Below, in pieces: positions 14,806 through 23,397 of a stretch of 23,416 bases of DNA (position 1 is the first letter of the stretch; each line of letters starts with the position of its first letter). Source of the DNA: Bacteroidales bacterium (GTDB lineage Bacteria > Bacteroidota > Bacteroidia > Bacteroidales > UBA7960); assembly GCA_007123065.1 (NCBI GenBank), contig SKSI01000136.1:1-23416 (forward strand), in the 5' to 3' direction. Below the pieces are notes generated by a model. That model saw only the letters and a list, made by a program, of their open reading frames with translations, made no database searches and was not told the origin of the DNA. Made by a program: the position numbers and the translations under genes.

Positions 14806-15903
14806 ATGAGAAAAAGAGTATTGGTAGCTACCGGAGGAGGAGACTGTCCCGGATTAAACGCGGTAATACGAGCCATCGTATTGCGTGCACAAAGAGAAAG
14901 AGACTGGGAGGTTGTTGGAAGTATCAACGCCTTTGACGGGGTGTTGAATGAGCCCAACGAAGTGGTAGTGCTTGGAGACAAGGAAGTATCCGGAATACAT
15001 ATACGTGGTGGTACCATCATCGGAACAACCAACAAAGGCGGCCCCTTTGCATGGCCTATAAAGAATCCGGATGGCAGCTGGGGAAGCGCCGACCGTTCTG
15101 ATGAAATGTTGCGCCGTTTGCAATATCTTGGAGTGGATGCAGTGATTAATATTGGGGGTGATGGCTCTCAGCAGATTTCCAAGCAACTGTTCGAAAAGGG
15201 TTGCAACATCATTGGTGTTCCCAAGACCATTGACAACGACCTGTCGGCAACCGACTTCACTTTCGGTTTCCAGACGGCGGTACAGGAGGCCACGACGGCT
15301 GTTGACAAGCTAATAACCACCGCTGCCAGCCACAACAGGGTCTTCGTGCTTGAAGTGATGGGTCGTTATGCCGGATGGATCGGGCTGCACAGTGCCGTTG
15401 CTGGTGGTGCAGATGTTTGTCTGATACCCGAGATCCCTTACGACATCAAAAAAGTAACAGAAAAGATCCATTCCCGGTTTCACCGCGGGCGTGGATATGC
15501 TATTATCGTGGTTTCAGAGGGAGCAAAGCCGATTGGCGGTGACATCTACTACGAAGAAAGTAAAGAAGTTGGGTATAAGAATATCCGCCTTGGCGGCGTT
15601 GCCTCCAAACTTATTCACGAACTGAAGGAGTCAGGCGTGGAAACCGACATGCGGGAAACCATCCTTGGTCACCTTCAACGTGGGGGAACGCCTATAGCAT
15701 ACGACCGGATTCTGGCAACCCAATTTGGTGTTGAAGCGTTTGAAATGATATTGCGTCAGGACTTTGGAAAAATGGTGGCATACCGCCATCCAAACATTGT
15801 GTCTGTTCCCTTTGAAGAGGCCATCAGCCATTATAATTTTGTCAATCCTGACTCGGATCTGGTGAAGTCAGCCAGAGGAGTGGGTATCTGTATGGGAGAT
15901 TAG
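14806..15903 (+). CDS. 6-phosphofructokinase (group III, mixed-substrate type)
   Basis: A 365-residue phosphofructokinase that phosphorylates fructose 6-phosphate to fructose 1,6-bisphosphate in glycolysis. Visible motifs are GGGDCPGLN (10-18, nucleotide loop), GGDGSQ (117-122), PKTIDNDL (139-146, catalytic Asp), MGRYAGWIGL (185-194) and LGHLQRGGTP. GGDCPG and PKTIDNDL are typical of the group III family, which contains both ATP- and PPi-dependent members. The donor-deciding residue after GGD is Gly120 rather than Asp, which predicts ATP, while Lys140 is the residue found in PPi enzymes. ATP is the likelier donor but this is an inference. It lies 32 bases after the RNA methyltransferase gene and 33 before priA, probably in one transcript. 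Confidence 0.95.
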   Translation: MRKRVLVATGGGDCPGLNAVIRAIVLRAQRERDWEVVGSINAFDGVLNEPNEVVVLGDKEVSGIHIRGGTIIGTTNKGGPFAWPIKNPDGSWGSADRSDEMLRRLQYLGVDAVINIGGDGSQQISKQLFEKGCNIIGVPKTIDNDLSATDFTFGFQTAVQEATTAVDKLITTAASHNRVFVLEVMGRYAGWIGLHSAVAGGADVCLIPEIPYDIKKVTEKIHSRFHRGRGYAIIVVSEGAKPIGGDIYYEESKEVGYKNIRLGGVASKLIHELKESGVETDMRETILGHLQRGGTPIAYDRILATQFGVEAFEMILRQDFGKMVAYRHPNIVSVPFEEAISHYNFVNPDSDLVKSARGVGICMGD

Positions 15904-15936
15904 TCCTGAGTTGCACAACACACAACACACCCTGAG

Positions 15937-18438
15937 ATGGGACGCAAAACACGGTTTGCTGACATCTTGCTACCCCTTCCGCTGAAGGGGTATTTTACCT
16001 ATCGTGTGCCTTTTCACCTGAACGATGAAGTCCGGGCAGGCCAACGCGTTGTTGTTCCCTTTGGAAAAAACAGGGTTTATTCCGGTCTTGTCAGGCGCGT
16101 CCACGAAAAGCCTCCTGCCGGATTCCAGGCAAGATACATTCACGAGCTACTCGACAGTGAAGCCATTATTACAGACACACAATTCAGATTCTGGGAATGG
16201 ATTGCAGGATATTACCTCTGTACTGTTGGCGAGGTGATGCAAGCCGCTTTACCTCCGGCAATGAAGTTGAGTGGGGAAACACGGATCGCACAAAACCCGG
16301 AAGCGATTCAGAATAAAATTCCGGTTAGCGAAAAAGAACAGGCGCTGCTGGATGCACTTCAAAACAATAAGCAACTCACCCTCAGCCAGGCATCAAACAT
16401 TACGTCTTTGCCAAAAGTTCTGCCTCTTATACAGTCGATGATGGACAAAGGGCTCGTCGTGTTGAAGGAAGAATTGGACAACCCCTGGCGACCAAGGAGG
16501 GAGCTGCATCTCAAACTTAACAAAGCCTGCCACAGCGATGAAAAAATGAAAGAGCTTTTTGACCGCTGTGAGAAGAGGGCTCCAAGGCAGCTGCAGATCC
16601 TGATCAATTTCGTGAAACACTCCGGGCTTTTCAATCAAGGGGTCAGTGAGGCCACAGAAGTAAAAGTAAAAGATGTAACCGCCGGCGTAAAAGGCGGGAG
16701 TGCTGCATTGAACGCGCTAATCCAAAAGGATGTTTTTGAAACATATGAAAAGGTCGTCAGTTACTTTGACCATTCAGAAGTCATTCAAAAAACAACCCTG
16801 CTGAACGAACACCAGGAGCAGGCCTTGCAGGAGGTTAGGGACGGCTTCAGGGAACACGATGTGGTTTTGCTGCATGGGGTGACCTCCAGCGGGAAAACAG
16901 AGCTGTACATCAGGCTCATACAGGAAACGATTGCCCGGGGAGAGCAGGTACTGTATTTGCTTCCGGAAATTGCACTCACAGCACAGATCATCACCCGTTT
17001 ACAGCAGAAGTTCGGAAACCGGGCCGGGATTTACCATTCCCGTTTTAACCCGATGGAACGTACGGAGGTTTGGCACAACCTTTTGCAGGGCGGAGTGTCT
17101 TCAGGTAATGACAAAATTTGTTATGACCTGGTTCTTGGGCCACGTTCTGCCTTGTTTCTTCCCTTCAAGAACCCCGGCCTGATCATCATAGACGAAGAGC
17201 ACGAACCAAGTTACAAGCAGTTTAACCCGGCCCCGCGTTACCACGCAAGAGATGCCGCCATATACCTGGCATCTATGTTTGGTGCGAAAGTGTTGTTAGG
17301 TTCGGCAACCCCCTCTCTGGAGGTATTTGCCCACGTAAAAGCCGGGCGTTACGGCTATGCCAGGATAGACAAAAGACACGGTGATGTAATGATGCCGGAA
17401 ATTCTTCTGGCTGATATCCGGCGCGACACAAAAAGCAGGGCGATGAAATCACACTTTTCTCCGATGCTATATGGTGCCATTGATGAAGCGTTGAAGTCAG
17501 GAGAACAGGTGATCCTGTTTCAAAATCGCCGGGGCTTCTCCCTGCGCATCGAATGTGACATCTGCAACTGGCTGCCGGAATGCCATCAATGTGACGTAAA
17601 ACTCGTTTATCATAAAAAAATCAACAAATTAAAATGCCATTATTGCGGTTTTAGCACCACACCCCCGGGAGCTTGCCCGACATGCGGTTCTACAGCCATC
17701 AAGATGAAAGGGTTTGGTACGGAAAAAATTGAAGAAGAGCTGCCCCTGTTTTTTCCTGATGCTTTGATCGCACGGATGGATCTGGACACCACGCGGTCAA
17801 AAAACGCCTACCGAAGAATTATTGAGGATTTTGAGCTACAAAAAACACACATCCTGGTCGGCACACAAATGATCAGCAAAGGACTTGATTTTGACAATGT
17901 AGGCATTGTAGGAATCCTGAATGCCGACAACATGCTCAATTTTCCGGATTTCCGGTCGCACGAAAGGGCGTTTCAGCTGATGGCACAGGTCGCCGGACGA
18001 GCGGGCAGAAAAAAGAAAAGGGGGAAGGTGATCATCCAGAGCTACCAGCCACAGCACCCGGTTATTCAACAGGTTACAAATAATGATTACGAAGGAATGT
18101 ACCGGGATCAGATCGCCGAAAGGCGTACGTTCAACTATCCGCCGTTCAGCCGAATGATCATCCTGTCTGTTCTGCACAACGATAGCAAACTGGTTAATGA
18201 AGCTGCCGATTACCTTTCGGAACTGTTAAAAAAAGCCTTTCCTAAACAAATACTTGGCCCCGAATTCCCTATTATAGCAAGAATTCGCAATCAATATATT
18301 AAAAACATCATCATTAAACTAAAACGCCGCCCCGAACTAAGCCAGGACAAGCTGATGCTTCAAAAACTGGTTTATGATTTTCAAAAAATGAAGGAATTTA
18401 AGCCGGTTCGTGTGATTTTTGATGTTGATCCTGCATAA
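15937..18438 (+). CDS. priA: Primosomal protein N' (replication restart helicase PriA)
   Basis: An 833-residue superfamily 2 DNA helicase that reloads the replisome at stalled forks. The N-terminal 3'-DNA-binding domain starts at FADILLPLPLKGYFTYRVP. The helicase core has Walker A GVTSSGKT (314-321), DEEH box (419-422), GSATPS and a C-terminal motif QVAGRAGRKKKRGKV. Eight zinc-binding cysteines form the PriA Cys-rich insert: C540, C543, C549, C552, C567, C570, C580 and C583. Length is slightly above the E. coli protein, and no truncation is seen. It lies 33 bases after pfk. The stop codon is only 5 bases from the stop of the convergent ftsB-like gene, so the two transcripts must overlap or share a terminator within coding sequence. 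Confidence 0.98.
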   Translation: MGRKTRFADILLPLPLKGYFTYRVPFHLNDEVRAGQRVVVPFGKNRVYSGLVRRVHEKPPAGFQARYIHELLDSEAIITDTQFRFWEWIAGYYLCTVGEVMQAALPPAMKLSGETRIAQNPEAIQNKIPVSEKEQALLDALQNNKQLTLSQASNITSLPKVLPLIQSMMDKGLVVLKEELDNPWRPRRELHLKLNKACHSDEKMKELFDRCEKRAPRQLQILINFVKHSGLFNQGVSEATEVKVKDVTAGVKGGSAALNALIQKDVFETYEKVVSYFDHSEVIQKTTLLNEHQEQALQEVRDGFREHDVVLLHGVTSSGKTELYIRLIQETIARGEQVLYLLPEIALTAQIITRLQQKFGNRAGIYHSRFNPMERTEVWHNLLQGGVSSGNDKICYDLVLGPRSALFLPFKNPGLIIIDEEHEPSYKQFNPAPRYHARDAAIYLASMFGAKVLLGSATPSLEVFAHVKAGRYGYARIDKRHGDVMMPEILLADIRRDTKSRAMKSHFSPMLYGAIDEALKSGEQVILFQNRRGFSLRIECDICNWLPECHQCDVKLVYHKKINKLKCHYCGFSTTPPGACPTCGSTAIKMKGFGTEKIEEELPLFFPDALIARMDLDTTRSKNAYRRIIEDFELQKTHILVGTQMISKGLDFDNVGIVGILNADNMLNFPDFRSHERAFQLMAQVAGRAGRKKKRGKVIIQSYQPQHPVIQQVTNNDYEGMYRDQIAERRTFNYPPFSRMIILSVLHNDSKLVNEAADYLSELLKKAFPKQILGPEFPIIARIRNQYIKNIIIKLKRRPELSQDKLMLQKLVYDFQKMKEFKPVRVIFDVDPA

Positions 18439-18443
18439 AAGGG

Positions 18444-18734
18444 TTAATCTTCCACAAGGATATACACATCTTCTCCTTCACGTTTCATCAGGTATTTTTC
18501 GCGTGCGAACCGTTCAAGGGCGTCCGGATCGCCTTTCAGTTCTTCGATAGCTGTGCTGTCGCGAATAATTTCATGACGGTAAAAGTCGCGCTCTATCCGC
18601 AACTCTTTTAGCTGACGCCGAATGCGCCACTGTTGCACAAAGTTGTGGGTGTCAAAAAACAACAACCATACAAGCGCGACCACTAGTGCCAGCAAGTATT
18701 TATTGCGTATCCAGGACGGAATTCTGTTCCACAT
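18444..18734 (-). CDS. FtsB/DivIC-family septum formation initiator
   Basis: A 96-residue bitopic membrane protein: short N-terminus MWNRIPSWIRNK, one membrane segment (about 13-28), a coiled coil (about 35-65) and the family-typical C-terminus DPDALERFAREKYLMKREGEDVYIL. Members bridge cell-division proteins (FtsL/FtsQ) at the septum. The frame is open 12 codons further upstream to 18770, but a perfect -7 box lies in that extension and the MWNRIP start gives the usual short cytoplasmic end, so 18734 is preferred. It lies 60 bases after tsaB on the same strand but seems to have its own promoter. It ends 5 bases from priA. Confidence 0.93.
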   Translation of the reverse strand: MWNRIPSWIRNKYLLALVVALVWLLFFDTHNFVQQWRIRRQLKELRIERDFYRHEIIRDSTAIEELKGDPDALERFAREKYLMKREGEDVYILVED

Positions 18735-18750
18735 ACCGGAGAGGTTTCTA

Positions 18751-18758
18751 CAAAGGTA
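18751..18758 (-). promoter_or_regulatory. Bacteroidota -7 promoter box of the ftsB-like gene
   Basis: On the minus strand this reads TACCTTTG, an exact TAnnTTTG match and identical to the leuS box. Only 16 bases separate it from the preferred ATG at 18734, giving a very short leader. It excludes the longer reading that would start at 18770. Confidence 0.6.
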
Positions 18759-18794
18759 AGGAATTATCAAAAACGGGACTTGGCAACCGGCATT

Positions 18795-19517
18795 TTAATG
18801 CAGTCCTTTTACACGTGGTTTTCCTGCAACAAAATCTTTCAGATAAAAGGGTTCAAAGTAAGCCAGGTCCACGAAGTCTTTCTGTTTCCATTTTTTCTCA
18901 GCTTCAGGGACCATCCCTTTTGCCGAAGGCCAAACATCATTAAGAAACAGCGCGTTATGGCTTTGAATTACCTTACGGCACTTATCGGCACCATCACCAA
19001 AAAAAATGATTTTTTTACTTTCAAGTTCCTTTTTAAAACTGTTCCCGTCAATTATTGCAGCTTCTGTTTCGTTAATCTGTTTATGCTTGCTGTCAAAAAG
19101 AGCGAAATAAACTTCCATGCGTCTGGCATCGATCATGGGGCAATAGAAAACCTCCGGAGAATCAGGGCTCACGAAGTCTTTACAGGTCTTAACATGGTTT
19201 TTGGCAACCACAGCCAATGCTTTCATGGTATTTATTGCTATCAGCGGAATATCCAGAGCATAACAGAAACCTTTTGCGGCAGACACCCCGATCCGCAGGC
19301 CTGTATAGGAGCCGGGACCACTGCTGACAGCGACGGCATCAAGTTGATTGGGCTCCAATTCAGCCGTGCTGAAGAGCTCCTCAATAAATACAGTTAAAAG
19401 GTTTGAATGTGCATAGTCCTGATCAACGCTTTCACGCAATGCCAGCATTTGGCCGTCCTTTGACAAACCGGCAGAACAGGCCCGTGTGGTTGTTTCTATG
19501 TGCAACAATAAAGGCAT
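18795..19517 (-). CDS. tsaB: tRNA threonylcarbamoyladenosine biosynthesis protein TsaB
   Basis: A 240-residue ASKHA-fold protein that partners with TsaD (and TsaE) to make the t6A37 modification of ANN-decoding tRNAs. The N-terminus LLLHIETTTRACSAGLSKDG is the phosphate-loop-like family start, and AVSSGPGSYTGLRIGVSAAKGF (about 63-84) is the hallmark block. AHSNLLTVFIEELF corresponds to the usual HSE-like stretch, with Asn replacing Glu. The protein is full length. Its ATG overlaps the stop of the upstream adaptor gene (TAATG at 19519-19515), which indicates translational coupling. The neighbouring efflux genes are unrelated in function. Confidence 0.95.
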   Translation of the reverse strand: MPLLLHIETTTRACSAGLSKDGQMLALRESVDQDYAHSNLLTVFIEELFSTAELEPNQLDAVAVSSGPGSYTGLRIGVSAAKGFCYALDIPLIAINTMKALAVVAKNHVKTCKDFVSPDSPEVFYCPMIDARRMEVYFALFDSKHKQINETEAAIIDGNSFKKELESKKIIFFGDGADKCRKVIQSHNALFLNDVWPSAKGMVPEAEKKWKQKDFVDLAYFEPFYLKDFVAGKPRVKGLH

Positions 19518-20836
19518 TACCTGAACAATTCTTGTCGCTGAACTTTAATGACCGGGTCACCATCTTTAAGGTCTCTTGACACCAGCCTGAAGGGTCCGGT
19601 AATCACCTCCCGGCTTTCCTCAAGCCCTTCTTTTATCTGAATATATTGTGTGTCTTGTATCCCTGAGCGTACCTCTGTCTGCACCGCTTTGCCATCCACA
19701 TAAAGAAACACATACTCCTTAACGCGTGGTCTTCCTTGTCCATCCTCCTCCTGCTCCTCTTCACTGCGGCTGAGGTTAGCCTCTCTTGTAGTTACGGCCT
19801 GAATGGGCACGCTTACAACCTGGTTGGCATTTTGGGTTTGGATATCGACTGTAGCCGACATGCCGGGCCGGAATGGCGACAAATAAGGCCGGTCTTCCCG
19901 CATCAGGTGGCTGTAAGATTCAGGCAAAACACGAATTCGCACTTCAAAATTGGTAACCTGGTCTGCACCAAGGCCTTCGCCGGTTGCCGAATTGGCTATT
20001 GCCGTTACTGCTCCGCGGAAAGTCTCTCCAAAAAACGCGTCGATCTGAATGTCTGCCATATCACCCTCGCTGACGCGAACAATATCGTTCTCATTCACAT
20101 CCACTTTTACCTCCATCACATTCAGGTTGGCGATCCGGATGATTTCTGTTCCGGCAAACTGGGATGTTCCTACCACCCTTTCACCAATTTCTGCATCCAG
20201 GCGTGAAATTGTTCCATTCATTGGGGCGTACAGATTTGTTTTCGACAGGTTGTCGCGTGCTTCCGCTACACCGGCCTCAGCACTTTTAACCTGAAACTCG
20301 CTTGCAATGACACTTTGGCGGGCTGCCTCCACATCTGCCTCTGCAACCAGATATTGCGAACGTGCTGTATCATACTCGGCCTCTGAAATGGCATTTTGCT
20401 CAAAAATCTGTTTGTTTCGACGGTAATTTGCACTCGCATTGATAAACTGCGCTTCTGCCTGCAGCATGCGCGCCCTGGAGTTGGCAAGGTTTGCCTTTGA
20501 TGTGTTCATCGCTGCTTCCATCCTATCGAGCGCGGCTTCGTAAATGTCAGGATTAATGCGCGCCAGAAGCACGCCTCGCTCCACATAATCGCCCTCCTCT
20601 ACATTTAGTTCAATAATTTCTCCGGACACATCCGGACTCATCTTAACCTCGGTAACAGGACGAACACGTCCGCTGGCCGTTACAATTTCAATAATATCCC
20701 TAAGCTCTGCCGTTTCAACAGAAACGCGGACACCTTCCTGAGACCCTACAAGTCCGGATCGACGTCCGATCAGGATGACCACGATCAGCACTCCCAGCGC
20801 GATCAATGCTATTTTTAACAATTTGTTGCGTTTCAT
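19517..20836 (-). CDS. Efflux membrane fusion (adaptor) protein, HlyD/MacA type
   Basis: A 439-residue periplasmic adaptor anchored by an N-terminal membrane segment (about 7-24). It shows the standard order: first beta/lipoyl half (about 40-100, TASGRVRPVTEVKMSPDVSG), a coiled-coil hairpin rich in Ala, Glu and Arg (about 105-200), second lipoyl half (LYAPMNGTISRLDAEIGERV), beta-barrel domain, and a membrane-proximal domain with PIQAVTTRE. Before the last part is a low-complexity acidic linker SEEEQEEDGQG. The MacA-like features suggest that it links an ABC (MacB-type) rather than an RND pump to the outer-membrane channel. The tolC-like gene lies 68 bases upstream. The inner-membrane pump is not adjacent. 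The candidate in this window is the ATPase/permease pair at 1-2719, but a link is speculative. Confidence 0.94.
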   Translation of the reverse strand: MKRNKLLKIALIALGVLIVVILIGRRSGLVGSQEGVRVSVETAELRDIIEIVTASGRVRPVTEVKMSPDVSGEIIELNVEEGDYVERGVLLARINPDIYEAALDRMEAAMNTSKANLANSRARMLQAEAQFINASANYRRNKQIFEQNAISEAEYDTARSQYLVAEADVEAARQSVIASEFQVKSAEAGVAEARDNLSKTNLYAPMNGTISRLDAEIGERVVGTSQFAGTEIIRIANLNVMEVKVDVNENDIVRVSEGDMADIQIDAFFGETFRGAVTAIANSATGEGLGADQVTNFEVRIRVLPESYSHLMREDRPYLSPFRPGMSATVDIQTQNANQVVSVPIQAVTTREANLSRSEEEQEEDGQGRPRVKEYVFLYVDGKAVQTEVRSGIQDTQYIQIKEGLEESREVITGPFRLVSRDLKDGDPVIKVQRQELFR

Positions 20837-20904
20837 TTTGATTCTTGTTATGATATTTTTCTTGTTTTAATGATGATATGGCTGCTATATTTTTGATAAG
20901 CCGG

Positions 20905-22338
20905 TTAATTCAGACTTAAGGGATTTCCCAAATAGAATTCAAGCACCTGGGTGCGAAACACGTACTCGTATTTCGCTTGCAGCAACTCCGACTGCGCCGC
21001 TGTCAACCGGTTTTTCGCATCGTTGTACTCCAGTGTATTAACCATTCCCACATTGAAGCGTTGCTCTGTATACCTGAAAGCCTCTTCCAGGGCTTCCACG
21101 TTTTTCAGGGTGGCCTGGTAGCGCTGAAATGCTGCGAGCGCATCCTGATGTGCCTGTTCGATTGTCTTGTAAAGCTGATCGCTTACGAGCTGTCTTTGCA
21201 AGCGTGCATGCTCCATTCCGATACGGGAGCGACCGATGTTTGATTTCACCTGGTAATTGTTGAATATAGGTATACGCAAAAACAGGCCAACGCTTCTGTT
21301 CAGGTTTTCATCCATCTGGTCCCAGAAAGGTACCACTTCGGTTTGAAAATTAAAGGCGGGGGCAAAGACCGCCTCTCCCGATGCTGTTTGTCCGATCATT
21401 TGGGGGTCTGTTTCTATGACTTCACTGATTTGCAGCCTGGCTTCGGAGTATCCGGTTCCCATACTTCCACTCAGCGACAATACAGGGCTTCTTGCCCCCC
21501 TTGCGATCTCGTAGGTCTTTTCGGCGCTGGCAAGCTGAATGTCGGCAGAACGGATTCCCGGCTGAATCTGGCTGGCAGACTCATATATCTGCAACGGTGA
21601 CTGTTCAAGTGTAGCACTGGGTTCCATTTGAACATCGGGCACGTCAATTTCGAAGGTGATGTCTTCCCTGAGGTCAAGCAGCTGCATCAGGTCCAGGTAT
21701 GCAAGACGGAGTTGGTTTTCAGCATTGACCAGCTGAAGCTCTTCCGATGCTTCCTGCGCCATAATAGTAAGCAGGCTGCCGCGGGCAAGCGTACCAGCCT
21801 CCACAAGCCTGGCAGTGCGGTCAACCTGCTGCCGGGTGATCTCAAGCTGACTTAAAGCGATCTCAACCAATTCTTTAGTAAAAAGAATCTGCAGATAAGA
21901 AGACGCAACGGCAAGGGAAATATCCTGTTCTATCCTTTCCACATCATAGCGGCTAGACTGCAAATCATACCGGTCCCGCTCAATGCTGTTACGAATCTGA
22001 AATCCACTAAACAGGGTTACGCCACTGCCGATGCTGAAGTTGTTGGTTTGTACCCTTTCTGTAGCAAACTCATTGGTAATGGGGTCCAGGGTACGTCCAT
22101 AACTATAACTGTGCGATGCGTTTGTGTTCAAGTTGGGGAAGCGCGTCGCCCTGGTTTGCCGCAGGTTTTCTTCAGCAAGTTGCACACCGAGCTTTTGTTG
22201 CTGGATGGTCAGATTATTTTCCACGGCATGATTGATGCAGTCTTCCAGTGTCCAGACATTATTTTGCTGCGCCTTTGCTTCAAAAAGAAAGAGAAAAGAC
22301 AAAAAAAAGACAAGGCTTTGTAAGTAAAGTGCTTTCAT
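20905..22338 (-). CDS. TolC-family outer membrane efflux protein
   Basis: A 477-residue outer-membrane channel protein with a signal peptide (hydrophobic 8-19, cleavage probably after AKA near 23). The mature start VWTLEDCINHAVENNLTIQQQKL is the typical beginning of the Bacteroidota OEP family, and the duplicated helical repeats are visible (ENLRQTRATRFPNLNTNAS in the first half; YRYTEQRFNVGMVNTLEYNDAKNRL-like helix in the second). TolC-like trimers form the exit duct that docks with a membrane fusion protein. The adaptor gene follows after 68 bases on the same strand. A perfect -7 box precedes it. Confidence 0.94.
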   Translation of the reverse strand: MKALYLQSLVFFLSFLFLFEAKAQQNNVWTLEDCINHAVENNLTIQQQKLGVQLAEENLRQTRATRFPNLNTNASHSYSYGRTLDPITNEFATERVQTNNFSIGSGVTLFSGFQIRNSIERDRYDLQSSRYDVERIEQDISLAVASSYLQILFTKELVEIALSQLEITRQQVDRTARLVEAGTLARGSLLTIMAQEASEELQLVNAENQLRLAYLDLMQLLDLREDITFEIDVPDVQMEPSATLEQSPLQIYESASQIQPGIRSADIQLASAEKTYEIARGARSPVLSLSGSMGTGYSEARLQISEVIETDPQMIGQTASGEAVFAPAFNFQTEVVPFWDQMDENLNRSVGLFLRIPIFNNYQVKSNIGRSRIGMEHARLQRQLVSDQLYKTIEQAHQDALAAFQRYQATLKNVEALEEAFRYTEQRFNVGMVNTLEYNDAKNRLTAAQSELLQAKYEYVFRTQVLEFYLGNPLSLN

Positions 22339-22378
22339 GGCAATCGTTATGGTTGGATGATCAAGATAATATATCGTA

Positions 22379-22386
22379 CAAAAGTA
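22379..22386 (-). promoter_or_regulatory. Bacteroidota -7 promoter box of the tolC-adaptor-tsaB operon
   Basis: On the minus strand this reads TACTTTTG, an exact TAnnTTTG match, with 40 bases between it and the tolC-like ATG. No -33 TTTG is found at the ideal spacing; one at 22413-22416 lies 26 bases away. Confidence 0.6.
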
Positions 22387-22494
22387 TAAAACAAAAACAG
22401 ATAATTGAGCTTCAAATATATTATTTGGATGATTTTATAAACATGATGGCCGTAATTATTGTTATAGTTATGGATTCACCTAAAACAAATCATT

Positions 22495-23361
22495 GTGTAC
22501 AAAAACAGGACCAAAATTATTCTTAGCGGAAAAACCGGATTTCTCGGCAGCCATCTGTCTGCTTTTTTAAACCGCTCGGGTTACGAAGTTGTTGGATTGG
22601 GCCGACAAGATTTTTTATTGGATTCCCGGGATATGGCCAGAAAGCTGGAAGGGGCAAAGGCAATCATACATCTTGCCGGGGCACCAATTATCGGCAGGTG
22701 GACGGCATCCTACCAAAAAAAGATTTATGACAGCCGCATATCTACAACAAAAAAGCTTGTTGCTGCCATCCGGTTATTGGACAGCAAACCGGAGGTGTTT
22801 CTTTCGGCCTCTGCGGTTGGTATTTATCCCGATCAGGGGCAGCACGATGAAAGCAGCGGTTTGGTTTCCGAGGGTTTTTTGGGGGAGGTATGCACTGATT
22901 GGGAAGCTGAGGCAACACGGGCAAGCAAAATGTGCCGCACAGTAATGTTGCGTTTCGGAGTTATCCTGGGACAAGGTGGTGGCGCACTGCCCAAAATGGC
23001 TTTGCCTTTCAGGTTTGGCATTGGGGGCAAAATTGGCTCCGGAAAACAAATGATGTCCTGGATACATCTTGATGATGTGGTTAAAGCGATACATTTTGCT
23101 ATTACAAAACCTGACATAAAAGGCCCTGTTAATGTCACGGCACCGAATCCCGTATCCAATAAGACATTCACCAAAACATTGGCCCGTGTTTTGCGGCTTC
23201 CTGCATTGTTTCCGGTTCCTTCGTTTATGCTACGGCTGGTTTTCGGTCAGGGAGCAATTGTGCTCACCGGAGGACAAACAGCCATACCGAAAAAGCTTCA
23301 GGAAAGTGGTTTTGTTTTTAAATATCCCGAGCTTGAACCGGCATTACGGGATCTGCTTTGA
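22495..23361 (+). CDS. TIGR01777-family NAD(P)-dependent epimerase/oxidoreductase (YfcH/SDR39U1-like)
   Basis: A 288-residue extended short-chain dehydrogenase/reductase-fold protein. The nucleotide-binding loop is GKTGFLG (12-18), where Lys replaces the usual Gly of GGTGFIG. The family-typical stretches AKAIIHLAGAPI and SAVGIYP are present, followed by MSWIHLDDVVKAIHFAI and a C-terminal DUF1731-like segment (about 240-288, FPVPSFMLRLVFGQGAIVLTGGQ). The reaction of this family is not well known. The start is GTG at 22495 (MYKNRTKIILSG); the ATGs upstream at 22443, 22446 and 22470 are out of frame. It is divergent from the tolC-like gene, and no exact TAnnTTTG box was found for it. Confidence 0.92.
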   Translation: MYKNRTKIILSGKTGFLGSHLSAFLNRSGYEVVGLGRQDFLLDSRDMARKLEGAKAIIHLAGAPIIGRWTASYQKKIYDSRISTTKKLVAAIRLLDSKPEVFLSASAVGIYPDQGQHDESSGLVSEGFLGEVCTDWEAEATRASKMCRTVMLRFGVILGQGGGALPKMALPFRFGIGGKIGSGKQMMSWIHLDDVVKAIHFAITKPDIKGPVNVTAPNPVSNKTFTKTLARVLRLPALFPVPSFMLRLVFGQGAIVLTGGQTAIPKKLQESGFVFKYPELEPALRDLL

Positions 23362-23369
23362 GAGCAGCG

Positions 23370-23391
23370 CGAAGGCCCTACTTCGGGGTTT
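23370..23391 (+). terminator. Possible weak terminator after the epimerase gene
   Basis: CGAAG (23370-23374) and CTTCG (23381-23385) form a 5-bp stem with a 6-base loop, followed by GGG and TTTT. The stem is short and the T-run is offset, so this is a weak call. A second small stem, CTGCT/AGCAG (23353-23367), overlaps the stop codon. Confidence 0.3.
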
Positions 23392-23397
23392 TACATA

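Noticed and set aside
18780..19397. Plus-strand open frame of 205 codons
   Set aside because: Antisense to tsaB, which is clearly the real gene; no family features.
22248..22526. Plus-strand open frame of 92 codons between the tolC-like and epimerase genes
   Set aside because: Starts antisense to the tolC signal peptide, runs through the divergent promoter region and overlaps the epimerase start out of frame; low-complexity composition.
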